Program-made: the position numbers and the translations under genes | Notes under the pieces: generated by a model | What the model was told of the DNA's origin: nothing | What the model saw: only the letters and a program-made list of their open reading frames with translations | Databases searched by the model: none | Assembly (NCBI GenBank): GCA_934454655.1 | Contig: CAKSFK010000016.1 | Span: 1-50,687 of the forward strand | Origin: an uncultured Eubacteriales bacterium | GTDB lineage: Bacteria; Bacillota; Clostridia; Oscillospirales; Acutalibacteraceae | Direction: 5' to 3' | Length of the DNA: 50,687 nucleotides | Shown here: piece by piece, positions 33,412 to 42,660 of the stretch | Layout: each line of letters starts with the position of its first letter | Position numbering within the stretch: position 1 is the stretch's first letter

Positions 33412-33852
33412 ATGAAGGTTATTCTTTTGTCAGATGTTAAGGGTCACGGCAAAAAAGGCGAGCTTTGCAATGTGTCCGACGGCTATGCGAGGAATTTTCT
33501 GTTCCCCAAAAAACTTGCCGTTGAAGCGGACAGCACCGCAATGAACGAGCTTAAAAACCGTGAAGAGGCGGCGGCACACCACAAAAAGGAAGAAATGGAT
33601 AACGCCGCGGCGCTTGCAAAACAGCTTGACTCAAAGACAGTTGTTATAAAGGCAAAAGCGGGAACGGGCGGCAGGCTTTTCGGCTCGGTTACTTCAAAGG
33701 AAATTGCGGCCGAAATTAAAAGCGTGCTTGGAATTGAAATCGACCGCAAGAAAATGAGTGTTGCAGATATAAAAAGTTTCGGTGAATACACGGCTGAAAT
33801 TAAGCTTTACCAAGGAATTTCCGCAAAGCTTACGGTTAAGGTAACGGAGTAA
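33412..33852 (+). CDS. rplI: 50S ribosomal protein L9
   Basis: 146 residues, starting MKVILLSDVKGHGKKGELCN and continuing VSDGYARNFLFPKKLA, the N-terminal L9 signature that binds 23S rRNA domain V. A connecting helix and the C-terminal domain follow. The ATG at 33412 is preferred over an in-frame TTG at 33403 because L9 proteins begin at this methionine and AGAAAGG is suitably placed. It is followed 4 bases later by dnaB, the common rplI-dnaB order. Confidence 0.97.
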   Translation: MKVILLSDVKGHGKKGELCNVSDGYARNFLFPKKLAVEADSTAMNELKNREEAAAHHKKEEMDNAAALAKQLDSKTVVIKAKAGTGGRLFGSVTSKEIAAEIKSVLGIEIDRKKMSVADIKSFGEYTAEIKLYQGISAKLTVKVTE

Positions 33853-33856
33853 AAAA

Positions 33857-35227
33857 ATGGCTGAAGAACGGCTTATTTACGATCTGGACGGCGGCAGACT
33901 GCCCTACTCGGTAGAGGCGGAACAGGCGGTGCTCGGCTCTGTTATAATTGACCCGAAATGCCTTAACGAAATTGCCCCGCTTATGAAAACAGATTATTTC
34001 TACATTCCGCAGCACAGGGAAATTTACGCCGCAATGGCGTCGATGTTTGAACTGAGTCAGATAATAGATTTTGTTTCGCTGCTTGAAAAATTAAAGCGGG
34101 ACGGCGTTTACGACGAGGCGGGCGGAAAGGCGTATTTAACGCAGCTTGTGCAGAATGTTCCCTCTGCCGCAAATGTGCTTACATATGTGGCAATTATCAG
34201 GGAACGCTATTATGCACGCGCGCTTATGACCGCCGCTCAGGATATAATTAAAGACGTTAACGAAAATGCGATGGATTCGGGAATGCTGCTTGACAGAGCT
34301 GAACAGAGCATTTATGAAATACGTCAGGGGCGCGAAATAAGCGGACTCACACACATTAAAAGCGTTATTGAAAACGAAACTTACGACCGTCTTTCAAAGA
34401 TGAGTGACCCCGAAACACGCGATGATTACGTGGGTATACCCTGCGGTATAGGTGAACTTGACCGTATGATAACGGGGCTTAATAAATCCGACCTTATTAT
34501 TCTGGGCGCAAGACCGGGTATGGGCAAGACCTCGTTTGCCCTTAATATTGTGCGTAACGTCGCAATGAACACGGGTAGGACCGTGTGCTTTTTCTCACTT
34601 GAAATGACGCGCGACCAGCTGGCACAGCGTCTGCTTTCAAGCGAGGCGGGCATTAAAAGCGAAAAACTGCGTACGGGCGAACTTGAAGACGATGAGTGGA
34701 CAAGGCTGGCACAGGCGGGCGAGGCGCTCTCGGGGGCTGATATTTATTTTGATGAAACCTCAAACATTACCGTGCCGGAAATGAAGGCAAAACTGCGCCG
34801 TATGAAAAAGGTTGACCTTGTTGTTATAGACTATCTCGGTCTTATGCATTCCGCAAGGGCTATCGATAACCGTGTTCAGGAAATTTCCGAAATAACAAGA
34901 AGTCTTAAAATTATGGCAAAGGAGCTTAAAGTTCCCGTAATTGCGTGCGCTCAGCTTTCCCGCGGAACCGAGGCAAAGGGTAAATCGCATAAACCGGCGC
35001 TTTCCGACCTGCGTGATTCGGGCTCTATTGAGCAGGACGCCGATATTGTTCTGTTCCTCTACCGCGACGCATATTACGATAATGAAAAGAGCGACGACGA
35101 GGATAAAAGTGACCAATCCAAGGCGGAGTGTATAGTTGCAAAGAACCGCCACGGCGGAATAGGCACAATTGACCTGCACTGGGACGGACAGTATACAAGA
35201 TTTACTTCGGTGGATGTGTTCAGATAA
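33857..35227 (+). CDS. dnaB: Replicative DNA helicase DnaB
   Basis: The hexameric 5'-3' helicase of the replication fork (DnaC in Bacillus naming). The 456-residue protein has the N-terminal scaffold (LPYSVEAEQAVLGSVIID), Walker A GARPGMGKTSFALN near residue 217, Walker B VVIDYLGLM near 324, and RDSGSIEQDADIVLFLYRD with the arginine-finger region. No intein is present. Its stop overlaps the tilS start by one base. Confidence 0.97.
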   Translation: MAEERLIYDLDGGRLPYSVEAEQAVLGSVIIDPKCLNEIAPLMKTDYFYIPQHREIYAAMASMFELSQIIDFVSLLEKLKRDGVYDEAGGKAYLTQLVQNVPSAANVLTYVAIIRERYYARALMTAAQDIIKDVNENAMDSGMLLDRAEQSIYEIRQGREISGLTHIKSVIENETYDRLSKMSDPETRDDYVGIPCGIGELDRMITGLNKSDLIILGARPGMGKTSFALNIVRNVAMNTGRTVCFFSLEMTRDQLAQRLLSSEAGIKSEKLRTGELEDDEWTRLAQAGEALSGADIYFDETSNITVPEMKAKLRRMKKVDLVVIDYLGLMHSARAIDNRVQEISEITRSLKIMAKELKVPVIACAQLSRGTEAKGKSHKPALSDLRDSGSIEQDADIVLFLYRDAYYDNEKSDDEDKSDQSKAECIVAKNRHGGIGTIDLHWDGQYTRFTSVDVFR

Positions 35228-36543
35228 TGGAAAAGGCAGTTCTTGCGGCAATTAAACGCTTTTCAATGCTAGATAAATCAAAAAACGTTACTGTTGCCCT
35301 CTCGGGCGGGGCTGACTCAATGTCGCTTTTGTATGTTCTTTTGTCCCTCAAGGACAAGCTCGGCATAAATGTTTCGGCGGCACATTTTAACCATATGATA
35401 AGGGGAGAAGAAGCTGAACGCGACGAGGAGTTTGTAAAACGCCAATGTGAAAAACTTAATGTTCGTTTGACCTGCGACAGGGGAGATGTTCCCGGTTACG
35501 CAGGGGAACATAAATTAAGCCTTGAAACCGCCGCAAGGGAGATGCGGTACGCCTTTTTAAGCAGCGTTAACACGGGTGTTGTCGCAACGGCACATACCGC
35601 AAGCGATAATCTTGAAACGGTGCTTTTTAACATAGCGCGCGGCACTGCCCTTAAGGGAGTCTGCGGTATACCGCCCGTAAGGGATATTTATATCCGACCG
35701 CTTATCCTCTGCACGCGCGCCGAAATTGAAAATTACTGCCTAAAGCACAATATAGACACCGTTACCGACAGCACAAACCTCTGTGACGATTATTCGAGAA
35801 ATATGATAAGGCACACAGCGGTTCCCGTTTTAAAAAACATTAACCCTTCGGCGGAGTCGGCAGCGGCGAGAATGTCGTTTTCGCTTTCGGAGGATGAGGA
35901 TTTTTTAAACTCGGCGGCGGAAAAGTATGTCTGCGAAAACACTTCGAAAAGCGGACTTGATGTTTCGGTTCTCCCGCACCCGGCGGTTGCGAAAAGGGCA
36001 ATAAAAATATTCTGCGGACAAACCGTTCCCGACTTAACGCTTGATAATTTGCATTTATCCGAAATATATGACGCGTGCTTGAAGAAATGCCGCGTGAGCC
36101 TGCCGCTTGATATGTCGGCGGATATAAGGAACGGAAAGCTGTATTTAATAAAAAACAGCGATTATAATACCAAAAAACATAAATATTTAACAACAACGGA
36201 AATCAGGCTTAACGATTTATTTACAAACAAGGAAAAAATTAATAATTTGTTATTAAAAAGTTCGATTGACTGTGATAAAATTGTAGGAAAATCAGTATTG
36301 CGGTCAAGGCAGCCGGGGGACTGTTTAAGGCTTGCCGGCTGCGGCTGCACGAAAACACTGAAAAAGCTTATGAATGAATACCGTGTTCCGCCGGAGGAAA
36401 GGCAGAGCATTCCCGTTCTTTCGGACGACTGCGGCGTTGTATGGGTATACGGTATCGGGGTTGCGGCAAGATGTGCCGTAACCGAAAGCACAAAAAAAGT
36501 TATGGTTATAAACGTATCAATTGAGCAAAATATTACAGACTGA
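35227..36543 (+). CDS. tilS: tRNA(Ile)-lysidine synthetase
   Basis: Puts lysine on cytidine-34 of the CAT-anticodon tRNA-Ile so that it reads AUA. The 438-residue protein has the ATP-PPase loop VALSGGADSMSLLYVLL near residue 21, AAHFNHMIRGEEAERDEEF, and TAHTASDNLETVLFNIARG. The C-terminal TilS domain includes LRSRQPGDCLRLAGCGCTKT. It lies between dnaB and hpt, upstream of ftsH, the order tilS-hpt-ftsH being conserved in Firmicutes. Confidence 0.95.
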   Translation: MEKAVLAAIKRFSMLDKSKNVTVALSGGADSMSLLYVLLSLKDKLGINVSAAHFNHMIRGEEAERDEEFVKRQCEKLNVRLTCDRGDVPGYAGEHKLSLETAAREMRYAFLSSVNTGVVATAHTASDNLETVLFNIARGTALKGVCGIPPVRDIYIRPLILCTRAEIENYCLKHNIDTVTDSTNLCDDYSRNMIRHTAVPVLKNINPSAESAAARMSFSLSEDEDFLNSAAEKYVCENTSKSGLDVSVLPHPAVAKRAIKIFCGQTVPDLTLDNLHLSEIYDACLKKCRVSLPLDMSADIRNGKLYLIKNSDYNTKKHKYLTTTEIRLNDLFTNKEKINNLLLKSSIDCDKIVGKSVLRSRQPGDCLRLAGCGCTKTLKKLMNEYRVPPEERQSIPVLSDDCGVVWVYGIGVAARCAVTESTKKVMVINVSIEQNITD

Positions 36544-36554
36544 GGGGTAAAGAA

Positions 36555-37097
36555 ATGTCGCTTGACAAGGATGTGGAAAAGGTTCTTGTAACCGAGGAAG
36601 AGATAAGGGAAATCTGTAAACGTTTAGGTGAACAGATTTCAAAGGATTATGAGGGTAAAAAGCTGTTGCTTGTAAGCGTTTTAAAGGGCGCCGTGGTATT
36701 TATGGCAGACCTTATGAGAAACATTGCCTGCGACTGCCAGATCGACTTTATGGCGGTTTCCTCGTACAGCGGAGCCAAAACAACGGGCGTGGTTAAATTT
36801 AAAAAGGATCTTGATATTAATCCCGACGGATGCGATATTCTTCTGGTTGAGGATATTCTTGATTCGGGCATAACGCTCGCTTACCTTAAGAATGTTCTGC
36901 TTAACAGAAACGCCGCCAGCATAAAGGTGTGTGCGTTTCTTGATAAGCCCGCAAACCGTCAGGCGGATATAAAGGCGGATTATGTCGGCAAGGTCATACC
37001 CGACGAATTTGTTATCGGATACGGGCTTGATTATAACGAAAAATACAGAAATCTGCCTTATGTCGGTGTGCTTTCACCCGAGGTATATGACCGCTAG
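36555..37097 (+). CDS. hpt: Hypoxanthine phosphoribosyltransferase
   Basis: Salvages hypoxanthine and guanine with PRPP. The 180-residue protein has the family loop LLLVSVLKGAVVFMADLMR, the flexible loop VSSYSGAKTTGVV, and the PRPP-binding motif ILLVEDILDSGITL near residue 97. It ends with GYGLDYNEKYRNLPYVGVL. It starts 11 bases after tilS; GAGGGGTAA is the ribosome binding site. An 86-base gap with a GGTGCA/TGCACC hairpin separates it from ftsH. Confidence 0.96.
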   Translation: MSLDKDVEKVLVTEEEIREICKRLGEQISKDYEGKKLLLVSVLKGAVVFMADLMRNIACDCQIDFMAVSSYSGAKTTGVVKFKKDLDINPDGCDILLVEDILDSGITLAYLKNVLLNRNAASIKVCAFLDKPANRQADIKADYVGKVIPDEFVIGYGLDYNEKYRNLPYVGVLSPEVYDR

Positions 37098-37183
37098 GGA
37101 CAGGGCTTACGCATATCGGACGGTTTGTCCCGGTCGGGTGCATAACAGGTTCTGCACCGGCAAACAGGAAAGGAGAAAATCCC

Positions 37184-39046
37184 TTGAACAAGAATTTTAA
37201 AAATGTGCTTTTATTTATAGGAATACCGATTATTTTTATAATTGCGGTTTTATCGGTAAACTATCTTTCAAAAAGCACCACCGAAACAAAGTACTACGAA
37301 ATTGTAGGAATGATAAAAGATAACGAAATTTCCGAATATCAGCTTAATCTTTACAGCGGCGAGCTTATTTATACAAAGCGCGACGACGGAAAGAAATACC
37401 GCTATACGGTGGCGAGCCCCTCAATTTTTTATGAGGACGTTAAAGACTCGGTAGCAAAAATAAACGAGGAAAACAAAGGCACTGCCAAGGAAATTAAGTT
37501 TGATTATAAATCAGGCGGTCAGGCGGCGTGGATAATGAATTTGCTGCCCACGCTTTTACTTGTCGGTATTATGATTTTGTTCTGGGTATTCTTTATGAGG
37601 CGTATGAATGCTTCAATGGGTGCGGACAAAACAATGGGCTTCGGTAAAGCCAAGGTCAGAAAAGACGACGGCAAAAAGAAAACGACATTTGCCGATGTTG
37701 CCGGAGCGGACGAGGAAAAAGAGGAAATGTCTGAAATCGTCGATTTCCTTAAAGACCCCAAAAAATACAACGAACTCGGTGCCAAAATACCGAAGGGCGT
37801 TTTGCTTGTTGGTCCTCCCGGAACAGGTAAGACCCTGCTTGCCAGGGCGGTTGCCGGCGAGGCGGGAGTTCCGTTTTTTTCAATTTCCGGTTCCGATTTT
37901 GTTGAAATGTTTGTGGGTGTGGGTGCATCGCGTGTGCGCGACCTTTTCGGCGAAGCTAAAAAGGAAGCCCCGGCTATTATATTTATTGATGAAATCGACG
38001 CCGTGGGACGTCAGCGCGGAGCGGGACTCGGCGGCGGTCACGACGAGCGTGAGCAGACCCTTAACCAGCTGCTTGTTGAAATGGACGGCTTCGGCTCTAA
38101 TGAAGGCGTTATTGTTATGGCGGCTACAAACCGCCCCGATATACTCGATAAAGCTCTTTTAAGACCCGGACGTTTCGACCGCCAGATAACCGTTAACTAC
38201 CCCGATGTAAAGGGCAGGGAAGAAATTTTAAAGGTTCATTCAAGAGGAAAGCCGTTAGGACCGGATGTTAACCTTGCAACGATTGCAAAGTCAACTGCCG
38301 GATTTACCGGGGCTGACCTTGCGAACCTGCTTAACGAATCCGCACTGCTTGCCGTAAGACACGGCAAAAAAGCCATTACTCAGGAGGAAATTGAGGATGC
38401 TACCATAAAGGTTGTAATGGGTGCGGAAAAGAAATCGCACATTATAAGCGATAAGGACAAAAAGGTTACCGCTTATCACGAAGCGGGACACGCCATTGTA
38501 TCCTATTTCTTACCGACGCAGGACCCCGTTCACCAAATTTCCATTATTCAGCGCGGCATGGCGGCAGGTTATACAATGTATTTGCCGGTTGATGAAAAGG
38601 GTCACACCTCCAAAAAGCAGATGCTTGATCAGATATGCTCGCTCCTCGGCGGCAGAGCTGCCGAACAGCTTACGCAGGACGATGTATGCACCGGCGCTTC
38701 AAATGATATTGACCGCGCCACAGACCTTGCACGCAAGATGGTGACGAAATTCGGTATGAGCGATAAGCTCGGGCTTGTTACCTACGGCAACGATAACAAT
38801 GAAGTGTTCTTAGGACGCGATTTCTCCTCGACCCCGAATTATTCGGAAAAAACAGCCGCTGTTATTGATGAGGAAATTGAGTCTGTTGTTATGAAACAGT
38901 ACTCAAAGGCGCTTGAACTGCTTAATAGTGCAATGCCTAAGCTGCACGCCGTTGCAAAGGATCTTTTTGAAAAGGAAAAAATCTCTGGCGACGAATTCCG
39001 CAGTATAATGGAAGAAAAAACCGAACAATTGAATACGGATGTTTAA
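37184..39046 (+). CDS. ftsH: ATP-dependent zinc metalloprotease FtsH
   Basis: A membrane-bound AAA protease for quality control and regulator turnover. The 620-residue protein has two membrane helices (about residues 5-27 and 110-138) flanking an extracytoplasmic domain, Walker A LLVGPPGTGKTLLARAVAGE near 207, Walker B IIFIDEIDAVG, the second region of homology ATNRPDILDKALLRPGRFD, and the zinc site HEAGH near 430. The start is TTG at 37184 with AAAGGAG 8 bases upstream. A terminator follows at 39058. Confidence 0.96.
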   Translation: MNKNFKNVLLFIGIPIIFIIAVLSVNYLSKSTTETKYYEIVGMIKDNEISEYQLNLYSGELIYTKRDDGKKYRYTVASPSIFYEDVKDSVAKINEENKGTAKEIKFDYKSGGQAAWIMNLLPTLLLVGIMILFWVFFMRRMNASMGADKTMGFGKAKVRKDDGKKKTTFADVAGADEEKEEMSEIVDFLKDPKKYNELGAKIPKGVLLVGPPGTGKTLLARAVAGEAGVPFFSISGSDFVEMFVGVGASRVRDLFGEAKKEAPAIIFIDEIDAVGRQRGAGLGGGHDEREQTLNQLLVEMDGFGSNEGVIVMAATNRPDILDKALLRPGRFDRQITVNYPDVKGREEILKVHSRGKPLGPDVNLATIAKSTAGFTGADLANLLNESALLAVRHGKKAITQEEIEDATIKVVMGAEKKSHIISDKDKKVTAYHEAGHAIVSYFLPTQDPVHQISIIQRGMAAGYTMYLPVDEKGHTSKKQMLDQICSLLGGRAAEQLTQDDVCTGASNDIDRATDLARKMVTKFGMSDKLGLVTYGNDNNEVFLGRDFSSTPNYSEKTAAVIDEEIESVVMKQYSKALELLNSAMPKLHAVAKDLFEKEKISGDEFRSIMEEKTEQLNTDV

Positions 39047-39057
39047 AGATTATAGAT

Positions 39058-39101
39058 AAACAGCAGAATTAAACTGCTGTTTATTTGTTTTTTTGTTATT
39101 T
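39058..39101 (+). terminator. Terminator after ftsH
   Basis: AAACAGCAG (39058-39066) pairs with CTGCTGTTT (39074-39082), followed by a T-rich tract of about 20 bases. It closes the dnaB-tilS-hpt-ftsH run 11 bases after ftsH. Confidence 0.9.
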
Positions 39102-39164
39102 TTTTCTATGTGTATACCTTCTTTTTATGTTATTATTTTAAAAAAGAGAGGCGGCTGTAACGTT

Positions 39165-40439
39165 ATGATCAATGTTTTGGAACACGGCATAAGGGCGGAC
39201 GGTATTTTTGATAACACCGATGCATTACAAAGTCTTATTGACGGGCTAATGCCCTCAGGCGGTACACTTTATTTCCCGCCCGGTATATATTTATGCGGCT
39301 CATTGTGCCTGCACTCAAACACGGTTATATATCTGGACGCGGGCGCGGTTATTTCCGCGTCGGGGGATTTCGGCAAATATCCCGTTATAACAAAGGAGCA
39401 GATACCCGGTTTCGTAAGGGGTACGCGCCGCGGAATTTTCTTTGCACTCAATGCGGAAAACATCTGTATTAAAGGCGAGGGTACGGTTAACGGTAACGGC
39501 GAAAACTGGTGGGAAAGCGGTGAAAGCGACACAAAACGTCCGCGAACCATACAGTTTATCAACTGCAAAACAGTAGCAATTAAGGATATTAAGATTAAAA
39601 ATTCACCCTGCTGGACAATTAACCCTATTTGCTGTGATAACGTTACGGTTGATAATGTTACGATCAACAATCCGTACAACGCGCCGAATACCGACGGAAT
39701 AAACCCCGAAAGCTGCAAAAACGTACGCATTTCAAACTGTTGTGTTGATGTGGGTGACGATTGTCTGACCATAAAATCCGGGCTTGAAAGCGACATACTG
39801 CAAAAAGAAAATGCCTGCGAAAACATCACGGTTACGAACTGTGTTTTCGCACACGGTCACGGCGGCGTGGTTATCGGCAGTGAAATGTCGGGCGGTGTAA
39901 AAAATGTTACGGTGAGCAACTGCATTTTTCAGAATACCGACAGAGGTATAAGAATTAAAACCCGCAGAAAACGCGGCGGAGCGGTTGAGGATCTGCTTGT
40001 AAATAACGTAATAATGGATAATGTTATTGCGGGTGTTACCGTTAACGGCTATTATATTTGCGGTGCCGACCCGGATAACGCCGAGCTGTTTTCGCAGGAT
40101 GCGCTCAAAATAACCGAGGATACGCCCGTTATAAGAAACCTGATTCTTTCCGACATTATAATGAAAAATGTTTTGGGCGCGGGAATCTATATTTACGGCA
40201 TAAGGGAAATGCCCGTTTCAAACATTAAAATTTCAAATGTTAATATTTCAATGAAACCCGACGGTAACAGACATTTAAGCGTGATGTCGCCGCACATCAA
40301 GCCTTCAAACGGCGAGGGAGTATATCTTAAAAACGTTAAGGATATAACCGTTACCGATATTTATGTTGAAACACCCGCAGAAAAATTTATTGTAAACAAT
40401 GCGGAAAACACCTATATTAACGGCGAAAAGGTTTTATAA
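39165..40439 (+). CDS. Glycoside hydrolase family 28 (polygalacturonase-like)
   Basis: A 424-residue right-handed beta-helix enzyme of family GH28, which hydrolyses galacturonide bonds in pectin or pectin-derived oligomers. Catalytic signatures are all present in order: NTDGINPESC, GDDCLTIKSG, GHGGVVIGSE and RGIRIKT. No signal peptide is seen from the ATG at 39165, so it probably acts on imported oligosaccharides in the cytoplasm. In-frame codons upstream to 39093 overlap the ftsH terminator region and are not expected to be translated. GAGAGGCGG is about 13 bases upstream, a loose fit. It is the one clearly catabolic gene within this housekeeping stretch. Confidence 0.92.
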   Translation: MINVLEHGIRADGIFDNTDALQSLIDGLMPSGGTLYFPPGIYLCGSLCLHSNTVIYLDAGAVISASGDFGKYPVITKEQIPGFVRGTRRGIFFALNAENICIKGEGTVNGNGENWWESGESDTKRPRTIQFINCKTVAIKDIKIKNSPCWTINPICCDNVTVDNVTINNPYNAPNTDGINPESCKNVRISNCCVDVGDDCLTIKSGLESDILQKENACENITVTNCVFAHGHGGVVIGSEMSGGVKNVTVSNCIFQNTDRGIRIKTRRKRGGAVEDLLVNNVIMDNVIAGVTVNGYYICGADPDNAELFSQDALKITEDTPVIRNLILSDIIMKNVLGAGIYIYGIREMPVSNIKISNVNISMKPDGNRHLSVMSPHIKPSNGEGVYLKNVKDITVTDIYVETPAEKFIVNNAENTYINGEKVL

Positions 40440-40488
40440 AGGAACGGGTGCGTAACAAAAACGGTTTAAAAAATTACTGAAAAAACAC

Positions 40489-40517
40489 TTGATTTTATTC
40501 CTAAAGTGTGGTAAAAT
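40489..40517 (+). promoter_or_regulatory. Promoter of rplS
   Basis: TTGATT at 40489-40494 and TAAAAT at 40512-40517 with a 17-bp spacer, leaving a leader of about 170 bases before rplS. Confidence 0.75.
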
Positions 40518-40523
40518 ATTTAG

Positions 40524-40690
40524 GCGTTTGAAATTGCGGCGCATTTTTGCGTTTGTGAAAACGCGGTGCATTTGATTTCACCCGATGCCTTACGGGTGGG
40601 TTCATTGCCGAAAATTCGACATTGAAGCGGGCGGTCCTCTGCGGCAGAATGGATGACTGTATGAACGTCTGGTAACAAATTAAGGAGGAA
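40524..40690 (+). promoter_or_regulatory. Structured 5' leader of rplS (L19 leader candidate)
   Basis: About 170 bases between the predicted transcription start and the rplS ribosome binding site contain several short stems, for example CACCCGATGCC with TTACGGGTGGG, and no gene. A cis-regulatory L19 leader that responds to L19 protein is known in Firmicutes. The position fits; I did not confirm the published consensus. Confidence 0.5.
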
Positions 40691-40696
40691 AAATTG

Positions 40697-41041
40697 ATGG
40701 ACGTTATTAAGGAACTCACGGCAGATATGCTTAAAAAGGATGTTCCGGAAATTCTTATCGGTAGCACCGTTAAGGTACACGTAAGAATTAAGGAAGGCGA
40801 AAAAGAGAGAATACAGGTTTTTGAGGGTACTGTTATTGCTAAAAATAACAGCGGCATTGCCGAAACCTTTACCGTTCGCCGCGTATCCTACGGTGTAGGC
40901 GTTGAGCGTGTATTCCCGGTTCACTCACCCAGTGTTGCAAAGGTTGAACTTGTACGCAAGGGTCAAATTCGCAGAGCGAAGCTTTATTATCTGCGCGACA
41001 GAGTGGGCAAGGCGGCAAAGGTTAAAGAGCTTATCGGCTGA
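40697..41041 (+). CDS. rplS: 50S ribosomal protein L19
   Basis: 114 residues. The core VRIKEGEKERIQVFEGTVIA, then FTVRRVSYGVGVERVFPVHS and GQIRRAKLYYLRDRVGKAAK is diagnostic. L19 lies at the subunit interface. The ATG at 40697 is 8 bases after a perfect TAAGGAGG; the adjacent TTG at 40694 is not needed. It is the first gene of the rplS-lepB-rbgA-rnhB-yraN group, separated from lepB by a terminator. Confidence 0.97.
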   Translation: MDVIKELTADMLKKDVPEILIGSTVKVHVRIKEGEKERIQVFEGTVIAKNNSGIAETFTVRRVSYGVGVERVFPVHSPSVAKVELVRKGQIRRAKLYYLRDRVGKAAKVKELIG

Positions 41042-41072
41042 TTTTTCTACCGTCAAAATAATAAGGCGTAAC

Positions 41073-41108
41073 GGGGAGGCGGTTTTCACTGTCCTCCCCT
41101 TTGTTTTT
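41073..41108 (+). terminator. Terminator after rplS
   Basis: GGGGAGG (41073-41079) pairs with CCTCCCC (41093-41099), followed by TTTGTTTTTT. The T tract runs directly into a fragment of the dispersed repeat at 41109. Confidence 0.88.
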
Positions 41109-41125
41109 TAGGCTGACGAGAATAA
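41109..41125 (+). repeat. Terminal fragment of the dispersed repeat
   Basis: TAGGCTGACGAGAATAA differs at one of 17 positions from the start of the copy at 20095. Only the end of the repeat is present, wedged between the rplS terminator and the lepB ribosome binding site. It could be a solo remnant or chance similarity. Confidence 0.5.
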
Positions 41126-41140
41126 AGTGAGGTTGTGCAT

Positions 41141-41797
41141 ATGGACGATTTTCATAACACGGAAAACGGGTTTGATATTAATAATGATATTTGCGATGAA
41201 ACAGACGAAGAAACGGCTGAAAAGCCGCAAAATACCTCGCCCGCTTCGGAACTGTATGAATGGCTTGACGTTCTGTCTACCGCCATTATTACCGTTGTTA
41301 TAATATTCAGCCTTCTTTTCAGGGTGGCGACAATAACGGGAGAGTCTATGACGAACACCCTACAGGATAAGGATAAGGTTATAATCACCAACCTTGCATA
41401 CACCCCGAAAAGAAATGACATAGTGGTAATTTCCCGCAATATCAATAATTCGGTTGATGATGTAAAGGGCGGTCAGGTGCCGATTATCAAGCGCGTTATA
41501 GCAACCGCCGGTCAGACCGTGAATATTGATTTTGAACGCGGAGTGGTATCGGTTGACGGCGTGGAGCTTGATGAACCTTATACCAGAACCCCTACCAACA
41601 ACCGTTATGACGTGCAGTTTCCGCTTTATGTTCCCGAGGGGTACATTTTTGTTTTGGGCGATAATCGCAACAATTCTATGGACAGCCGCGACAGCAGAAT
41701 AGGCGAGGGCGGACTTGTAGACACCCGCTATGTGCTCGGTCACGCAGTACTTAGGGTCTTTCCGTTCAGCACCTTCGGGAGGCTTGACAACAAATGA
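41141..41797 (+). CDS. lepB: Type I signal peptidase
   Basis: Cleaves signal peptides from exported proteins at the outer face of the membrane. The 218-residue protein has an acidic, probably disordered N terminus of about 40 residues, a single membrane helix (about 47-63), the nucleophile serine in TGESMTNTL (residue 69), the general-base lysine in IIKRVIA (residue 117), and the conserved boxes PEGYIFVLGDNRNNSMDSRD. The ATG at 41141 has GTGAGG 8 bases upstream. It overlaps rbgA by 4 bases. Confidence 0.95.
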   Translation: MDDFHNTENGFDINNDICDETDEETAEKPQNTSPASELYEWLDVLSTAIITVVIIFSLLFRVATITGESMTNTLQDKDKVIITNLAYTPKRNDIVVISRNINNSVDDVKGGQVPIIKRVIATAGQTVNIDFERGVVSVDGVELDEPYTRTPTNNRYDVQFPLYVPEGYIFVLGDNRNNSMDSRDSRIGEGGLVDTRYVLGHAVLRVFPFSTFGRLDNK

Positions 41798-42660
41798 GCG
41801 AAATGCAGAATATACAGTGGTTTCCGGGTCATATGGCGAAAACACGCCGTAAAATCAAGGAAATTCTCCCGCTTATCGACGCCGTTGCGGAGGTGGTTGA
41901 CGCGAGAGTTCCCGTAAGCTCAAGAAATCCCGAGCTTCGCTCTATCATCGGCGCAAAACCGCTGATGATACTGCTTAATAAATGCGATATGGCGGACCCT
42001 GCGGCTACCGCGGACTGGATAGAATATTACAAATCAAAGGGCATTACAGCAATAGGCATTGAATGCAAAACCGGAAAAGGAATAAGCACCTTTAAAAACG
42101 CCGTTAAGACTCTTCTGGCGGATAAGCTTAAAGCTTATGCCGATAAGGGTATGGTTGGAAAACCGCTGAGGGTTATGGTTGTGGGTATTCCGAATGTCGG
42201 CAAATCAACCTTTATCAACCGCATTGCGGGCAATAACCGCGCCAAGGCGGAAAACCGCCCGGGAGTCACAAGGGGAAATCAGTGGTTTACGGTTGACAAA
42301 CAGCTTGAACTGCTGGACACGCCCGGCGTGCTGTGGCCGAAATTTGAGGATAAAACAGTGGGCGAACGCCTTGCGCTTACAGGCGCTGTTAAGGATAATG
42401 TTATTGACAGGGAATTGCTTGCGGTAAGGCTTTGCGAGATACTGGCGGATGATTACGCCGACCGCCTTGACGCGCGGTATAAAATATCGGGCGATTATAC
42501 TGGCGGTTACGACCTTTTGTGCGAGATAGGCAAAAAGCGCGGTATGATAATGCGCGGCGGCGAAATTGATACCGAGCGAACGGCTAATATGCTGCTTGAG
42601 GAGTTCCGGAACTGCAAAATTGGGAATATCACTCTTGAAAGGGCGAAGAAAAATGCCTGA
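41794..42660 (+). CDS. rbgA: Ribosome biogenesis GTPase YlqF/RbgA
   Basis: A 288-residue circularly permuted GTPase for 50S assembly. The start IQWFPGHMAKTRRKIKE is the family hallmark, followed by the permuted G motifs: G4 LNKCDMAD near residue 66, G1 GIPNVGKSTFINRI near 130, and G3 DTPGVLWPK. The C-terminal RNA-binding region includes YKISGDYTGGYDLLCEIGKK. It overlaps lepB (ATGA) and rnhB (8 bases). Confidence 0.95.
   Translation: MSEMQNIQWFPGHMAKTRRKIKEILPLIDAVAEVVDARVPVSSRNPELRSIIGAKPLMILLNKCDMADPAATADWIEYYKSKGITAIGIECKTGKGISTFKNAVKTLLADKLKAYADKGMVGKPLRVMVVGIPNVGKSTFINRIAGNNRAKAENRPGVTRGNQWFTVDKQLELLDTPGVLWPKFEDKTVGERLALTGAVKDNVIDRELLAVRLCEILADDYADRLDARYKISGDYTGGYDLLCEIGKKRGMIMRGGEIDTERTANMLLEEFRNCKIGNITLERAKKNA

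Noticed and set aside
39093..39164. Hydrophobic N-terminal extension of the GH28 enzyme as a signal peptide
   Set aside because: It begins inside the T-rich end of the ftsH terminator, contains KKRGG after the hydrophobic part in the wrong order for a signal peptide, and has no ribosome binding site.
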